Shown here piece by piece: positions 5,482 to 10,876 of a stretch of DNA of 25,231 nt. Source of the stretch: a virus; the IMG/VR virus record IMGVR_UViG_3300005253_001264, positions 1 through 25,231 of that record. One strand, 5' to 3'. A program made the position numbers and the translations under genes. Under the pieces are notes generated by a model. The model did not search any database. It worked only from the letters and a program-made list of their open reading frames with translations, and had not been told where the DNA came from. The stretch's first letter is position 1. Each line of letters starts with the position of its first letter.

Positions 5482-5538
5482 ATGCGAAAAAGAAAAAAGA
5501 AAATCCGAACAAAGAAAAACCGACAGCGTATAAATTAA
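5482..5538 (+). CDS. 18-residue highly basic peptide
   Basis: MRKRKKKIRTKKNRQRIN, eleven of eighteen residues Lys or Arg, no acidic residue. A strong ribosome site (AAAAGGGGATAAACT) precedes the ATG with ideal spacing, and the frame ends in TAA well before the next ribosome site. It may bind RNA or DNA, or may be a leader peptide whose translation matters. Too short for similarity to mean much. Confidence 0.5.
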   Translation: MRKRKKKIRTKKNRQRIN

Positions 5539-5579
5539 AAGAAGTGTAAACAATCATTTTATTTTATTGGGGAAAGACT

Positions 5580-5783
5580 ATGCAAGTAACAGAAGAAAAA
5601 AATCAGATTGTCATCAGACTTGACAAGAACAAAGTGCCGACCGTCTCACCCTCCGGCAAAACTTTACAGGTAGCGTCAAGTCATGGAAACACCCCAACAT
5701 CGGTGCAAGTCAACGGGTCGCCTCTTATCGTCGGCGTCAATGCTTTTATCAAGAATCCAGACTACGTCAAACCGGCAAAATAA
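5580..5783 (+). CDS. conserved small beta-rich phage protein (67 aa)
   Basis: A 67-residue protein: MQVTEEKNQIVIRLDKNKVP, then a conserved-looking SGKTLQVASSHGNTPTSVQV and VNGSPLIVGVNAFIKNP. The S-G-K-T-L-x-V-A-S-[ST]-H-G-N pattern followed by V-N-G-x-P-x2-[VI]-G-x-N-A-[FY]-I-K recurs in many phage and prophage genomes, without an assigned function that I can state. GGGGAAAG precedes the ATG. It is the last gene before the terminator. Confidence 0.85.
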   Translation: MQVTEEKNQIVIRLDKNKVPTVSPSGKTLQVASSHGNTPTSVQVNGSPLIVGVNAFIKNPDYVKPAK

Positions 5784-5805
5784 ATCATATCCCCACGGGG
5801 CAGAT

Positions 5806-5828
5806 AACCGGCTAGACTTAGTCCGGTT
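5806..5828 (+). other. hairpin downstream of 5783
   Basis: AACCGGCTA pairs with TAG-T-CCGGTT around a GACT loop (one bulged T). There is no T tract, so it is more likely a 3-prime protective or processing hairpin than a terminator. A smaller hairpin (GTGC-aag-GCAC, 5837-5847) follows. Confidence 0.5.
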
Positions 5829-5866
5829 ATTATCCAGTGCAAGGCACGAAATGATTGCACGAAAAA

Positions 5867-5895
5867 GGGCAAGGCCTCGGCTTTGCTCTTTTTTT
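5867..5895 (+). terminator. rho-independent terminator of the 4952-5783 operon
   Basis: GGGCAAGGCC pairs with GGCTTTGCTC (ten pairs, two G-U; the innermost open to make a loop), directly followed by seven T. The A run on the left side gives some terminator character in the other direction too. Confidence 0.85.
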
Positions 5896-5897
5896 AT

Positions 5898-6190
5898 GTC
5901 CATATCTTAAAATTATCGGACGGCGGCAAAATCAGTCTAAAACGTGGGTGTTGGAGTATATCAGAATCCCCCAAAAGCTTCCAGATTCGATTGTAAGCCG
6001 TCAAAATGATTTTTAGGTGGTAGACTGCCGGTCCATATTTTAGGCCATTAGAATCGAATTGACGAAATCTTTCGTAAACTATTGGAAATGGGGTCCTGTT
6101 TGACAGTCGGTATAATCGGCAGAAGTGCAATAATCGCGGGCATAATCCATCGGGTGATCTTGCGTATACCACTATAAGAGAAGAGAAAAC
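5898..6190. other. about 290 nt between converging terminators, no convincing gene
   Basis: The region lies between a plus-strand terminator and a minus-strand terminator, so neither neighbour operon should read through it. A 92-codon minus-strand frame (5894-6172, GTG start) is open but has no ribosome site and no recognisable motif. No promoter, tRNA or repeat is evident. Confidence 0.4.
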
Positions 6191-6226
6191 AAAAGGCCAT
6201 TGACCCTGAATAGGCCAATGACCCTT
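6185..6226 (-). terminator. rho-independent terminator of the 7059-6258 operon
   Basis: On the minus strand, AAGGGTCATTGGCC folds with GGGTCAATGGCCTT (about twelve pairs with one bulged G on each side and two G-U), followed by the T-rich tract TTTTGTTTTC. It lies 32 nt after the last gene. Confidence 0.75.
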
Positions 6227-6257
6227 GTTATGCCGTAAACCGTGTTTTAGCCGTCTA

Positions 6258-6461
6258 TTACAGGATTGTCAACAATTCTTGCAACCTGTTTTGGTCGAGT
6301 ATCGTGTTCGTTTCCACACAGTAAATATCGCCGTTGTACAGTTTCAGGTACTTGCGTTTGTTGACGCTTGAGACGTTACTTTTTGCCGGTTGATACTGGT
6401 CCTTAAACGGCCTGCGAAAATGACAACGAGTCGAGTTTGTGCCTATACATTCCCACTTCAT
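6258..6461 (-). CDS. small hypothetical protein (67 aa)
   Basis: A 67-residue protein with a basic, Cys/His-containing N-terminus (MKWECIGTNSTRCHFRRPFK) followed by a beta stretch (KYLKLYNGDIYCVET) and a Leu-rich end. C5, C13 and H14 could be part of a metal site. The ATG at 6461 is chosen because AAAGGGGAAAG stands directly upstream; a longer in-frame reading to 6530 passes through the preceding micro-gene. Last gene of its operon. Confidence 0.7.
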   Translation of the reverse strand: MKWECIGTNSTRCHFRRPFKDQYQPAKSNVSSVNKRKYLKLYNGDIYCVETNTILDQNRLQELLTIL

Positions 6462-6472
6462 ACTTTCCCCTT

Positions 6473-6541
6473 TCAGCATAATGCAATAAATGTTAATACT
6501 GCAACGATAAAGTACTCTCTTATACTCCATTGTCTACCCAT
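6473..6541 (-). CDS. 22-residue membrane micro-peptide
   Basis: Starts MGRQWSIREY and ends with a hydrophobic run (FIVAVLTFIALC). The basic, charged N-terminus and hydrophobic end fit a minimal inner-membrane peptide, N-in. GGGG lies eight bases upstream of the ATG, overlapping the end of the previous gene (TGAACAATG), and the stop is immediately followed by the ribosome site of the next gene. Its reality rests on this fit alone. Confidence 0.45.
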   Translation of the reverse strand: MGRQWSIREYFIVAVLTFIALC

Positions 6542-6544
6542 TGT

Positions 6545-6739
6545 TCAACCCCATTCCCCAACAAAGAAAATCACCTGTTCTGTAATCATCTTGACAAAAT
6601 AGATTCGGTCCTCTTCATGTTTGCTTTGAAACTTTGCGACCCCTATTGCTTCCTCTTTGTCTGTGTAGGTCGCAAACCGTGCTGATATATTGTCATCGAT
6701 AAAATACCGCAATTCATACTTTATTTTTTTCTTTTTCAC
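6545..6739 (-). CDS. small hypothetical protein (64 aa, GTG start)
   Basis: A 64-residue protein with a lysine-rich start (MKKKKIKYELRYFIDDNISA) followed by FATYTDKEEAIGVAKFQSKH and a beta end. The pattern strand, strand, T-D-K-E-E-A helix, strand is typical of small sequence-variable phage proteins. The GTG at 6739 is chosen because GGGGACGCAGA precedes it; the longer in-frame ATG at 6817 lies inside the previous gene and has no ribosome site. Confidence 0.7.
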   Translation of the reverse strand: MKKKKIKYELRYFIDDNISARFATYTDKEEAIGVAKFQSKHEEDRIYFVKMITEQVIFFVGEWG

Positions 6740-6750
6740 TCTGCGTCCCC

Positions 6751-6882
6751 TTAATTCAATAGATTGTAATAGTACTTCAGCAACTGTTTCAAACCGGCCT
6801 TCTCTGAAGGCGTGCATGTATGCAGGTCTTTTAGTACCTTGTCATATCTCTTTTGTATCTCTTTGCGTACTTCCTTGACCAT
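6751..6882 (-). CDS. small helical hypothetical protein (43 aa)
   Basis: MVKEVRKEIQKRYDKVLKDL at the start, then CTPSEKAGLKQLLKYYYNLL: two charged amphipathic helices with a T-P-S-E helix cap between them. A very strong ribosome site (GGGGGGCAGGA) stands before the ATG. It sits between two good genes with proper spacing. Unknown function; a helical hairpin that could dimerise or bind a host protein. Confidence 0.65.
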   Translation of the reverse strand: MVKEVRKEIQKRYDKVLKDLHTCTPSEKAGLKQLLKYYYNLLN

Positions 6883-6909
6883 TGTCCTGCCCCCCTATTA
6901 AATCCGCTG

Positions 6910-7059
6910 CTATAAAGTTTTCCTTGCCATTTTACGCACTTTACCGACCCGCTGTGCAGCACAAATCGCGGCCTCTTTTTCAGTAGGGAACCACGCAACA
7001 GCTACCCAGCGTCCACAAGAATAGACTTCAACACAAAATTGGTTATCTTGTTTTGCCAT
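6910..7059 (-). CDS. small hypothetical protein, promoter-proximal gene (49 aa)
   Basis: MAKQDNQFCVEVYSCGRWVA, then VAWFPTEKEAAICAAQRVGK and a basic tail. The outline strand, G-R-W turn, strand, T-E-K-E-A helix is like the neighbour at 6545-6739. GGGACAAAAAT precedes the ATG. It is the first gene behind the promoter at 7136-7164, with about 70 nt of leader. Confidence 0.68.
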   Translation of the reverse strand: MAKQDNQFCVEVYSCGRWVAVAWFPTEKEAAICAAQRVGKVRKMARKTL

Positions 7060-7085
7060 ATTTTTGTCCCTTCATTGGCATTAAC

Positions 7086-7126
7086 GATTGCTTGCAATCT
7101 CTATCAATCATACGATTGATTATTGC
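7086..7126. promoter_or_regulatory. two dyad elements in the leader of the 7059 operon
   Basis: GATTGC-tt-GCAATC (7086-7099) and ATCAATC-atac-GATTGAT (7103-7120), the second extended by GCAAT (7094-7098) and ATTGC (7122-7126). They lie just downstream of the promoter, where they could be repressor operators or hairpins in the 5-prime leader. Confidence 0.6.
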
Positions 7127-7135
7127 CATACTAAT

Positions 7136-7164
7136 AGTATACCCTATAGACTGCCGGTTGTCAA
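7136..7164 (-). promoter_or_regulatory. sigma-70 promoter of the 7059-6258 operon
   Basis: On the minus strand: perfect -35 TTGACA (7164-7159), a 17-nt spacer, and -10 TATACT (7141-7136). The start of transcription should be near 7129, about 70 nt before the first gene. This is the best housekeeping-type promoter in the window. Confidence 0.88.
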
Positions 7165-7674
7165 GTATTATCTCAAGTTTATTTTCGCAACGGTTACTGT
7201 GCAGCCTCCAGACCTCCTGTCTATTAGTATGTGCCCCGGTTGATATGCTGCCGGCATGTAATAGGTATACAATGACTATTGCCTATAGTATACTGGCTAT
7301 GTCTTGTCCCATCCCATATACATCGCGTGTGTAATATCGGACCGGGTACAGGTCCCCCCGATTGGACTATTCAGTATCGGGAGGGTGTGTTATACACTTA
7401 GAGAGATTTTCTGAAAAATATTTTTCAAAATTTTTGGGGGTCGTAATCATCTACAAAAGACTGACCGGCATAATTATGGACCTTGCTAATCGTGTACGGA
7501 ATCTTACAGAGTTATAATTATAAGGCTTATAACGATTAGTCTGAGGTTTCATAGAAATCTGTTCAGGGAAGACACTTACGGGGTATAAGTTGTGAGAGAG
7601 CCTCTATGATACATCCGCATGGAAAACAGTGCTCGCGTCCATTCTGAAGCCGGAAGTCCGTCCCCTCGGCCTAC
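7165..7674. other. about 510 nt non-coding region with several hairpins
   Basis: No gene with a plausible start is seen on either strand. Structure is abundant: GGACC/GGTCC (7339-7355), CCCGAT/ATCGGG (7357-7381), a perfect 14-nt palindrome GAAAAATATTTTTC (7413-7426), and a nested pair at 7486-7539. A second AGTATACT promoter-like block sits near 7290. A minus-strand AGGAGGT with no start codon behind it lies near 7210. It may hold a non-coding RNA, a regulatory leader or a relic gene. Confidence 0.45.
7486..7539. other. nested inverted repeats, possible structured RNA
   Basis: CTAATC (7486-7491) pairs with GATTAG (7534-7539), and GTTATAA (7511-7517) pairs with TTATAAC (7527-7533), giving two stacked stems with a 19-nt side loop between the left arms. 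This could be an RNA junction or a binding site. The strand is not determined. Confidence 0.5.
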
Positions 7675-7956
7675 TTACTGGCTTGTAACAGGAGTCTCAC
7701 CGAGACCCGGAACCGGAAATTCTCTTGAGCATAAAACAGGTGATTTTTCGAAAAAGACGGAACCGGCATATTTCTCAAGTTGGCACTCTTTATCTCCAAC
7801 AGCGATTAGCACCCCAAGGTCACGGATGATCACTCCCTCTTCCCCTTCCAATACTATTGGATAAGCATACTTTAGTAGTCGTCTTCTTCTGATACTTCTC
7901 AGTCCTTTTATCACGACATTCTGTAAGTCCACGAGTTGTTGTTGGTAATCTCTCAT
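7675..7956 (-). CDS. hypothetical protein, last gene of the PolA operon (93 aa)
   Basis: A 93-residue protein: helical, basic N-terminal part (MRDYQQQLVDLQNVVIKGLR followed by SIRRRRLL), then a beta-rich half (GVIIRDLGVLIAVGDKE). The ATG at 7956 follows the upstream stop (TGATATG) and GGAAAGG stands before it; a longer in-frame reading to 8157 runs through the upstream gene and is rejected. No family is recognised. Confidence 0.72.
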   Translation of the reverse strand: MRDYQQQLVDLQNVVIKGLRSIRRRRLLKYAYPIVLEGEEGVIIRDLGVLIAVGDKECQLEKYAGSVFFEKSPVLCSREFPVPGLGETPVTSQ

Positions 7957-7957
7957 A

Positions 7958-8431
7958 TCATTTCCTTTCCGGTATTCTAACATTTTCTGGATGGACGATA
8001 ATACCACCGTAATCAGCAGCACCTTTAACATACCCTTCTCTGTATCTGCTGTCCTCTTCCCAATAAGCAAAATTAACTGCAATGAATTCATCAAGAGCTT
8101 GTTTATCTGTAAGTACCACTCCTTCGTTTTCCTTGTATATTTTTTTGACCCATTCAATAGCCTGCTTTTCTGTCATAATAACATGGCAGTTGCCCCCGGA
8201 AGGATGTGGGTCATCGTAAGCAAGGAGTTTTGACATGTCATCTCCTTTTTTCTCACCTGTTATAGAATCGGTCCAATAGATACATGAAGTATGAGTTGAA
8301 ACTCTACAATGCTTTGTATAATCCTCGGCATCAAAAAATTTAGGACAATCACAATAGACTGCATTTTTTTTTATGTGAAGTTGCTTGTCTCCATTACGTT
8401 TACAAAAAGCACATCTAAAACAATCAATCAT
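7958..8431 (-). CDS. zinc-binding protein with possible internal translation start
   Basis: A 157-residue protein. The N-terminal part is Cys-rich (C4, C7, C10, C27, C29, C42, C50, starting MIDCFRCAFCKRNGDK), likely a zinc fold. From residue 66 comes a second domain, with a helix AIEWVKKIYKENEGV and DEFIAVNFAYW, a pattern I have seen in phage proteins as a stand-alone unit. GGGGGAAATGGT precedes the first ATG. An equally good site (AAGGAG, six bases) precedes the in-frame ATG at 8236, so a 92-residue form of the second domain alone is probably made too. Function unknown. Confidence 0.75.
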   Translation of the reverse strand: MIDCFRCAFCKRNGDKQLHIKKNAVYCDCPKFFDAEDYTKHCRVSTHTSCIYWTDSITGEKKGDDMSKLLAYDDPHPSGGNCHVIMTEKQAIEWVKKIYKENEGVVLTDKQALDEFIAVNFAYWEEDSRYREGYVKGAADYGGIIVHPENVRIPERK

Positions 8432-8519
8432 ACCATTTCCCCCTAATAAATCTCTTCAACAAAACAACCAACCGGACGGCACAATACACCAATATCAATA
8501 CTGCGAATACTTCAATCAT
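8424..8519 (-). CDS. 31-residue single-pass membrane peptide
   Basis: MIEVFAVLILVYCAVRLVVL followed by a basic tail (LKRFIRGKWYD): one membrane helix with positive C-terminal end, so probably N-out/C-in. GGAG lies six bases before the ATG. It overlaps the previous gene and the next gene by 8 nt each, as ATGATTGA-type junctions, which is strong evidence for a real coupled gene. Possible roles include membrane takeover or superinfection blocking; none shown. Confidence 0.6.
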   Translation of the reverse strand: MIEVFAVLILVYCAVRLVVLLKRFIRGKWYD

Positions 8520-8736
8520 TTGATTCTCCGTAAGATTTATGCTCTAAAGCCATCCACGGTGGAATGCCAATATAATCACGGCTATCCATAATATCCCGTA
8601 GTTCCTTATACATCGCGGCCTTACCAGCTTTACTCAACGGTTTCGAGATATAATACTTCTGCCATTTCGATTTACGCCATTTTATCTTCTGATAAAGCCA
8701 CAATAGCCATTTGAAGGGGTTCACGCTATAAGTCAT
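8512..8736 (-). CDS. small basic hypothetical protein (74 aa)
   Basis: MTYSVNPFKWLLWLYQKIKW, then KSKWQKYYISKPLSKAGKAA and an acidic end. Trp-, Lys- and Tyr-rich N-terminal segment could be an amphipathic membrane-surface helix. The ATG at 8736 has AGGAGTAAAA upstream; a longer in-frame start at 8799 lies in the previous gene without a site. Overlaps the preceding gene by 11 nt. Confidence 0.7.
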   Translation of the reverse strand: MTYSVNPFKWLLWLYQKIKWRKSKWQKYYISKPLSKAGKAAMYKELRDIMDSRDYIGIPPWMALEHKSYGESND

Positions 8737-9148
8737 TTTTACTCCTATCAGGATTGTCGGGATGACAGGCTTTACAACTCTCACCGATACTACGATCACA
8801 GAAACAAGGTTCGTAGTAAAAGGGAACCCCCCTGTACTTAACCATATTCAATGGTTTCTTGGAAGACCCGTGTTTTTCCCACTTCTCATCTTCTCCTATG
8901 CCATAATGGTCATGTTTATCTCCTAACCATGAAGGAATACCGACCGGTGGGTTACAGTCACAACCACGATCAGACAGAATCACAAGACGACCACAGCAAT
9001 AACAAGTTATGTATTTTCGGAGACATAGTTCCAGATCGGCCCAATACCAACCATTAGGTAAACGACCGGCCATACGGAGTCGGTAATTCCTCCATACCAG
9101 ATATCTCAGTAACCAAGTAGGAGTGTGTCTCCTTAGCCAGATAATCAT
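8726..9148 (-). CDS. cysteine-rich zinc-binding protein (140 aa)
   Basis: A 140-residue protein with ten cysteines in two groups: C42, C49, C51, C52, C63, C65 (ITCYCCGRL, GCDC) and C115, C117, C125, C128 (PCFCDRS, CKAC). The start is basic and hydrophobic (MIIWLRRHTPTWLLRYLVWR). Two zinc sites are likely. A textbook ribosome site (GGAGGATGTGAT) precedes the ATG, which overlaps the previous stop. Binding of nucleic acid or a host protein is possible; unnamed. Confidence 0.72.
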   Translation of the reverse strand: MIIWLRRHTPTWLLRYLVWRNYRLRMAGRLPNGWYWADLELCLRKYITCYCCGRLVILSDRGCDCNPPVGIPSWLGDKHDHYGIGEDEKWEKHGSSKKPLNMVKYRGVPFYYEPCFCDRSIGESCKACHPDNPDRSKNDL

Positions 9149-9345
9149 ATCACATCCTCCGGGGCCTCTTCTTTCAGGATATCAATATACATTTCAATTT
9201 TTTTTGTGGTTAGGTCTATATTTCCACAATCAACATTTACCAGTATGATTTCTCCATCAGTAGTGCAACCAACTGCCAGACAGTAATTATGATACAACCG
9301 TTCCAGTTCAAACAGAAATTCTTTTTCTCTTTGTTTCTCAATCAA
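9145..9345 (-). CDS. small hypothetical protein (66 aa, TTG start)
   Basis: A 66-residue protein, MIEKQREKEFLFELERLYHN at the start, then a beta hairpin (AVGCTTDGEIILVNVDCG) and a helix. The pattern helix, D-G-E-x-V-x-V strand pair, helix is common in tiny phage proteins. TTG is chosen as the start because it overlaps the previous stop as TTGA and GGAGA is upstream; there is no ATG nearby in frame. Confidence 0.68.
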   Translation of the reverse strand: MIEKQREKEFLFELERLYHNYCLAVGCTTDGEIILVNVDCGNIDLTTKKIEMYIDILKEEAPEDVI

Positions 9346-9542
9346 AATAATCTCCGTTTCTTTTCAAAGTCAGAACAGTCATTATTCTTATTCTTTACTT
9401 CACACTGTTCTTTCTGTTTATAAGAGTGAATATAAGTAATTACTGGTTTGGGGTTCTTCTTACAGACATACCCGAAACATCCCATCGCTGCTTCAAGATA
9501 TTTTTTATGTTTGCATTTTCCACAGAATACTAATTCACTCAT
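9342..9542 (-). CDS. six-cysteine phage zinc protein (66 aa)
   Basis: MSELVFCGKCKHKKYLEAAM, then C22, C27, C47 and C56 ending in NDCSDFEKK. The plan F-C-x2-C-K-H, two middle cysteines, and a final C-x2-F/D-F-E recurs in many phage genomes as a small protein presumed to bind zinc. The start overlaps the previous gene by 8 nt. Function unknown. Confidence 0.75.
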   Translation of the reverse strand: MSELVFCGKCKHKKYLEAAMGCFGYVCKKNPKPVITYIHSYKQKEQCEVKNKNNDCSDFEKKRRLF

Positions 9543-9750
9543 CACTATCACCGGCCTTTCTATATGGTCTATAAAGATTAAGAGGACATTCAATGGTGTC
9601 ACAGTTAGTTACTTCTGCCCGGTTGTAACCCATACATTCAATACAAAATGCTTTGACAGCATTCCGGGGACTGGCCTTACCAGATACCACAGCTAAGTAA
9701 TTCTTCCGGTAGATTCCCGGCATCTCGTCAGCCTTCTTTGTTATGCTCAT
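9535..9750 (-). CDS. conserved phage zinc protein of the SPR-x-A-x-K-A-x-C type (71 aa)
   Basis: The core GKASPRNAVKAFCIECMGYN, then C50 and C55 in CDTIECPLNLYRPYR, matches a family of small phage proteins with C-x2-C-x10-C-x4-C and a C-P-L-x3-R-P-[FY]-R end; function unknown. The start at 9750 is chosen because ATG overlaps the previous stop as ATGA. A start at 9855 in the same frame has a strong upstream GGAGGAA, giving 106 residues, but would overlap the previous gene by over 100 nt. Confidence 0.78.
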   Translation of the reverse strand: MSITKKADEMPGIYRKNYLAVVSGKASPRNAVKAFCIECMGYNRAEVTNCDTIECPLNLYRPYRKAGDSDE

Positions 9751-9944
9751 TCTCCCGGCCTTAATGTAATAATTTGAATTGAATGTTCTATCGGAAGTCT
9801 CCAGCCTCGTATGATAAAAACAATCCATGCCCATAATTTTGATTTTGTGTAGCATAGTTCCTCCACCTTCTCTAAAGTATAGAAGACACCTTCAGGAAAT
9901 ACCGGCTTCATCACTACCATGTACATCGTCTTGCTTTTTCTCAT
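9747..9944 (-). CDS. small hypothetical protein, partly overlapping its neighbour (65 aa)
   Basis: MRKSKTMYMVVMKPVFPEGV, then a helix and an aromatic stretch (LWAWIVFIIRGW) that could be membrane-associated. A good ribosome site (AAAGGAAAGAAAG) precedes the ATG at 9944, although this makes a 53-nt overlap with the gene at 9892-10041. A start at the internal ATG 9911 would cut the overlap to 20 nt. Its stop overlaps the next start as ATGA. Confidence 0.6.
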   Translation of the reverse strand: MRKSKTMYMVVMKPVFPEGVFYTLEKVEELCYTKSKLWAWIVFIIRGWRLPIEHSIQIITLRPGE

Positions 9945-10041
9945 CTTTCTTTCCTTTCTCGTATTGGTCCCACCAATTATCCCATTTCTTACGGTTGAAT
10001 GGCCGGGGACGGTCGCCTTTACCGGCATCACTCTTACTCAT
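9892..10041 (-). CDS. small charged hypothetical protein (49 aa)
   Basis: MSKSDAGKGDRPRPFNRKKW, then DNWWDQYEKGKKDEKKQDD: very charged, with a Trp-rich centre. Small proteins starting M-S-K-x-D-x-x-R-x-x-N-R-K-x-[WY] are frequent in phages, without known function. GAGG is upstream; the ATG overlaps the SPFH gene stop by 8 nt (ATGAGTAA). Confidence 0.65.
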   Translation of the reverse strand: MSKSDAGKGDRPRPFNRKKWDNWWDQYEKGKKDEKKQDDVHGSDEAGIS

Positions 10042-10576
10042 TTTCAGGTTCCTCTATTACAGTATGCTCGCCACCCATTATTCGGATATTCTTTGTTCTG
10101 CCGATGTCAGTGATATACACCTTCATAATCTTTAGGCCCATACCGGCAGCTTCGTCACGAACACCAGAAAGAATAGCTTCTCTTAACTCAGTAAGGTTGG
10201 TCAGGTCTTCAAAGTTATGGTGGCCTACGTATTCACAGATGATGCCGAGAGCCAGTGTACGGATATTTTCGTCGTAGTCGTGTACATCAAGCATTGCCTT
10301 ACGACAATCTGATACCCGATACTTTATACCTCCACTAATCACTATGTCTTTTAGATCGCGGGTAAGAGCACTTTGTGGCCGCAAATCTACTAACTGTGGA
10401 TTTACCTTTATCCCTCTGCACTCCTGTAATACCGGCCAATAGTAATACCATCCCGGCATTAAGGTCTTGACACGATTACCGAGAGTAAGACGGAGACCAC
10501 TCTCGTCTGGACCAAGGAAGTATTTCCGGGGGAGCCAGTCTCTCAGGTTCTTTAGTAGATTAGTCAGCCATTCCAT
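10034..10576 (-). CDS. SPFH/Band 7 domain protein
   Basis: A 180-residue protein with the SPFH (stomatin, prohibitin, flotillin, HflK/C) pattern: an N-terminal amphipathic segment (MEWLTNLLKNLRDWLPRKYF), then a P-G-x-Y-x2-W-P strand (MPGWYYYWPVLQ), D-L-R-P-Q, LTRDLKDIVISGGIKYRVSD (the usual T-x-D-x3-V-x-V-x-x-x-x-Y-R-V) and the helical ALGIICEYVG-x-LTELREAI part ending GLKIMKVYITDIG. Host SPFH proteins form large oligomeric rings on membranes. This one has no long membrane helix, so attachment would be by the N-terminal segment. Role in infection unknown. AAAGGGTAAGTA precedes the ATG. Confidence 0.85.
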   Translation of the reverse strand: MEWLTNLLKNLRDWLPRKYFLGPDESGLRLTLGNRVKTLMPGWYYYWPVLQECRGIKVNPQLVDLRPQSALTRDLKDIVISGGIKYRVSDCRKAMLDVHDYDENIRTLALGIICEYVGHHNFEDLTNLTELREAILSGVRDEAAGMGLKIMKVYITDIGRTKNIRIMGGEHTVIEEPENE

Positions 10577-10588
10577 TACTTACCCTTT

Positions 10589-10876
10589 CTAAGGAATAAT
10601 GATATTAGTGTTACCGCCATTCCGCACAGTAATCTGATGGTTAGGCAGTATAAGAGGATGATCAATGTCATGCTGAATAGCTGCTGCAACATTTTTCTTC
10701 ACCTTTTCAATTCTTTCATTGTGATGTATTAGCATATAAGCTTGTTGTTCTTGATCTTGTATTTTCTTTAGGCAGCAATGCTTGTACTTCTTTGGCTTTT
10801 CTCTATTATCATTCTCTTCGCAGGGACAAATGCTGTTGCGTTTCAGTTTTATGTGCTGTCGTTTAATCGTGGGCAT
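10589..10876 (-). CDS. SEC-C motif protein (95 aa)
   Basis: A SEC-C zinc motif occupies residues 13-35: R-N-S-I-C17-P-C19 ... K-K-Y-K-H33-C34-C35, against the usual R-N-x-P-C-P-C-G-S-G-K-K-Y-K-H-C-C; here the G-S-G turn is replaced by a longer acidic insert. The rest is helical and beta-rich with an Asn/Ile end. The motif is best known from the SecA C-terminus, where it binds zinc and SecB/ribosomes, but it is widespread in other proteins. The start at 10876 is preferred to 10882 because GGAG is seven bases away. It overlaps the upstream gene by 14 nt. Confidence 0.8.
   Translation of the reverse strand: MPTIKRQHIKLKRNSICPCEENDNREKPKKYKHCCLKKIQDQEQQAYMLIHHNERIEKVKKNVAAAIQHDIDHPLILPNHQITVRNGGNTNIIIP

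Noticed and set aside
6095-6117. TTGACA and TATAAT close together on the plus strand
   Set aside because: The spacing is only five bases, so they cannot form one promoter.
5894-6172. 92-codon minus-strand open frame
   Set aside because: GTG start without a ribosome site, no motif, and it begins beyond the operon terminator at 6185-6226.
6258-6530. Longer start of the gene at 6258-6461
   Set aside because: The upstream ATG has no ribosome site, while ATG 6461 has a strong one and follows the stop of a micro-gene.
7047-7128. Leaderless 28-codon frame beginning at the predicted transcript start (MAIINRM...)
   Set aside because: No ribosome site, overlaps the next gene's start, and the sequence is dominated by the dyad elements.
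7619-7864. 81-codon plus-strand frame
   Set aside because: It lies antisense to the better supported gene at 7675-7956 and has no ribosome site.
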